Under the pieces are notes generated by a model, which was given only the letters and a program-made list of their open reading frames with translations, did no database searches and had not been told where the DNA came from. Position numbers and translations under genes: made by a program. From the NCBI GenBank assembly GCA_023807065.1, contig JAJJLU010000759.1, positions 1 to 19,831 on the forward strand: a DNA stretch of 19,831 nt, in the 5' to 3' direction. Source of the DNA: Isotricha intestinalis. Its lineage: Eukaryota > Ciliophora > Litostomatea > Vestibuliferida > Isotrichidae. Of the stretch, positions 19,101 through 19,831 are shown in pieces; positions within the stretch are counted from its first letter, which is position 1, and each line of letters opens with the position of its first letter.

Positions 19101-19576
19101 AAAATTTAACTTTAAATTCAAAAAGTATGGAATTTAATTTTAATAATATTATTTCTGGGAAATATATTAAATTATATATTTTTGAAGCAAATCCACAATA
19201 TATTTCTTTAGGAAATATTAAATTTAATAAAAAAGATATTTTTTATTATGAATTAAATCCAAATAAAATTGAATTTTATGGAGATATTGAAAATAATGAT
19301 AAAAATTTTCCAGCTTATGGTTATAGTTATGTCTTAAATAAAGATGATTATATGAAATTTAAATTGTGTTGTAAAGAATTTAAAATAAAAATGTGTCAAA
19401 AGTTTTATTCTGAAGTTAAAGTTTATATAAATAATAATGTTTTAAAGGAATTTAAAATTAATGAAAATGATTTAGATAATTATATTGAAATTAATGAATT
19501 AGAAAAAAAAGAACATGAAATATTAATTTATGTAATAAATGGAAAGTTAGATATTGAATATATTATTTATAGTTAA
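16190..19576 (+). CDS. Membrane-anchored M60-family metallopeptidase with binding modules
   Basis: This is an ectoenzyme of peptidase family M60 (Pfam M60/M60-like), zinc gluzincins known for cleaving mucin-type O-glycoproteins. Numbered from ATG 16190 (1128 residues), a cytosolic head (1-40) precedes one transmembrane helix (about 41-60, including 11 Ile), so the topology is type II. A beta domain with TGLYAAPGELIKYEI (203-217) leads to the catalytic domain (about 340-555). There HELNHH at 425-430 gives zinc ligands H425 and H429 and catalytic E426, and NEVTNN supplies the downstream Glu, E443, 14 residues after H429. Then come an Ig-like segment (604-689), a PA14-like module (694-829), an F5/8 type C (discoidin, CBM32-like) domain (859-1014) and a final beta domain. 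All catalytic residues are present. ATG 16190 has the better context (AAAAATGG). ATG 16085 would add 35 hydrophobic residues. Confidence 0.93.
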   Translation: MESNEEDNIVENFGIDLPKKFHISHKYRFNSIKNFVSSIKGLIIITSSIIIIIIIIIIIMSSNKNDKNPISKNYFKNKINNLGHVNHIKYEIIGTLIRTIPEISNEGLSEIYPKYGTSLTSEEHLKYNSSIYKENLLLMASDTTYNEIDENGNLILNGIKTGKKLYKHTSSIGNYYGDISNEEKSVIKKIFINPISNGNYITGLYAAPGELIKYEISENDFNNIGNEIIFLIGQCTQTNIISVHKDTINYIRMPILVNKLICNKRIGYIGNHLGGPIYIQNPKIKNKFVITISNGIPYPHIIYGITKKEEYNSLLNSTVPFFDIEIYDKSLRFSGSNFNIKNYRYENIEKALIFWDKIHRTSKNIPHGASDNIGIHILFDPYIAVKGASALSYIGANWCQIPPNWLGFVFNYNYIINYGIWGFIHELNHHYQKFGFFNNVQNEVTNNVISLIEYSLFTKISSNRNEFFNDELIKSSWNHMYLNPEFSLTKLNEFDKFNDNDICIYDVIFHCFGYDNFINVIKYGNGKGGVDIFYESLSEILEYDFIYYIENILGLNISDNVKGIYSQKNYPIFLPLSSIYQCGRYYYKNGIEYFSNTSLPYKITNSEYPYILDFENHLIVPKGFNYTIISVSNPKNGKITKLNDLKYSFEKNNNNINKESGIFDVTVKLSKIGLNEQIYKFGINLEFDMKNSIQLIYSFDKQIYNSIDEAFEKNFEGYSLINSIPNLKGFISNIEKGKIILWEGKIKIEEDGYKYILYKGGRGSSFFLASFNNKYNYKKIGFITINQNNFQFDANAHYETILKKGDLIYFKIYLLTTSDNGNLYIGISKTKKVEDIKVLSNSNIFNNDYSFEEIEFESNDYFPREYKYDSSYFIDYNNFEVTSPNFQPWDESGIYTLDKIFDGKNNTYMHTKRNIYINEKNPLTLIINCKRIIDFNQMILTTFSVNNYLPKSFIISVSNDDKEWKEILTFKNLTLNSKSMEFNFNNIISGKYIKLYIFEANPQYISLGNIKFNKKDIFYYELNPNKIEFYGDIENNDKNFPAYGYSYVLNKDDYMKFKLCCKEFKIKMCQKFYSEVKVYINNNVLKEFKINENDLDNYIEINELEKKEHEILIYVINGKLDIEYIIYS
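16334..16366 (+). repeat. (ATA)8(ATT)3 microsatellite inside the M60 membrane helix
   Basis: Eight ATA then three ATT codons encode eleven consecutive isoleucines, which form the core of the transmembrane anchor. The tract is in phase with the gene. Slippage by whole units would change helix length without breaking the frame. Confidence 0.9.
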
Positions 19577-19816
19577 AATAAATATTTTTTTTAATGTTTA
19601 TTTCATAAACTGATTTAATATACTTTTTCAATGATTTCATAATGCTTATAGTACTAATAATAATATTAATAAGTATTTTTTAATAATTAAAATATACTTT
19701 CAGTCTATCTCATTTATTAATTGAAAATATTAAACTTTTCTATATATTTTTTTATAAAGAATTTTTATAATATTTATCTTTTTCTTCATGTTATTTTTAA
19801 AGGATTTAAAACACAT
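19577..19816. other. Subtelomere-like A/T-rich tail
   Basis: This is 240 bases of A/T-rich DNA between the M60 stop and the G-rich end. No frame or strong repeat is seen. It would hold the 3' end of the M60 transcript and, if the right edge is a telomere, the whole subtelomeric spacer. Confidence 0.4.
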
Positions 19817-19831
19817 ATGGGGATTGGGGAT
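19817..19831 (+). repeat. Telomere-like GGGGATT repeats at the window edge
   Basis: The final bases read AT, GGGGATT, GGGGAT: two consecutive copies of a heptamer with four G (GGGG at 19819-19822 and 19826-19829), running to the edge. G clusters are almost absent elsewhere in the window. The G-rich strand runs 5'->3' toward the end, the orientation required of a telomere. The complement is (CCCCAAT)n, in the same class as ciliate C4A2 and C4A4 repeats. With only two copies visible this is a telomere-addition point or chromosome end by inference. Confidence 0.6.

Overview
This is an extremely A/T-rich eukaryotic nuclear window (about five of every six bases are A or T by eye). It carries nine convincing protein genes, all readable as single uninterrupted frames. 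The two conserved genes fix the domain of life: a complete AP-4 adaptor mu subunit and a complete 40S ribosomal protein eS1. The ordinary code is in use: the nine genes end in TAA (eight) or TAG (one), every Trp codon I checked in the conserved genes is TGG, and no gene needs TAA, TAG or TGA read as an amino acid. Three things point to a ciliate macronuclear chromosome with the standard code, plausibly a gut or rumen trichostome (Litostomatea). They are a Cys-rich four-TM protein of a style common in ciliates, Lys/Asn-rich coiled-coil proteins of cytoskeletal or ciliary type, and two copies of the heptamer GGGGATT at the right edge, which look like the start of a telomere. This taxonomic placement is an inference. 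A parabasalid or other host-associated anaerobe is the main alternative, because M60 peptidases are also numerous there.

Layout. 1-1776 holds no convincing gene, apart from a 70-base GC-rich island near the left edge that may be a structured RNA. 1777-3087 (+) is AP-4 mu. 3309-4073 (-) is eS1, with an upstream poly(dA) region. 4458-4688 (-) is a small protein beginning MGVCC, a likely lipid anchor. 5849-7336 (-) is the four-TM Cys-rich protein. 8090-8992 (+) and 9628-11334 (+) are a basic unknown protein and a coiled-coil protein. 11948-14521 (-) and 14581-15678 (-) form a tight head-to-tail pair of coiled-coil/helical proteins. 16190-19576 (+) is a large type II membrane-anchored M60 (gluzincin, HEXXH) peptidase with C-terminal carbohydrate-binding-like modules. 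It is the last gene before the telomere-like end.

Functional reading. The genes do not form an obvious pathway: housekeeping (AP-4 mu, eS1), membrane-surface (four-TM protein, acylated small protein, M60 ectopeptidase) and cytoskeletal genes are interleaved on both strands, as is usual for a eukaryote. The M60 ectopeptidase is the gene that says most about lifestyle, since the family acts on host mucin-type glycoproteins. It sits in a subtelomeric position. Long spacers are A/T homopolymer-rich. The few non-random elements in them (tandem hairpins, a T-run/ATTTAAA motif near starts, the GC-rich island) are listed separately. I did not find a clearly new multi-gene system.
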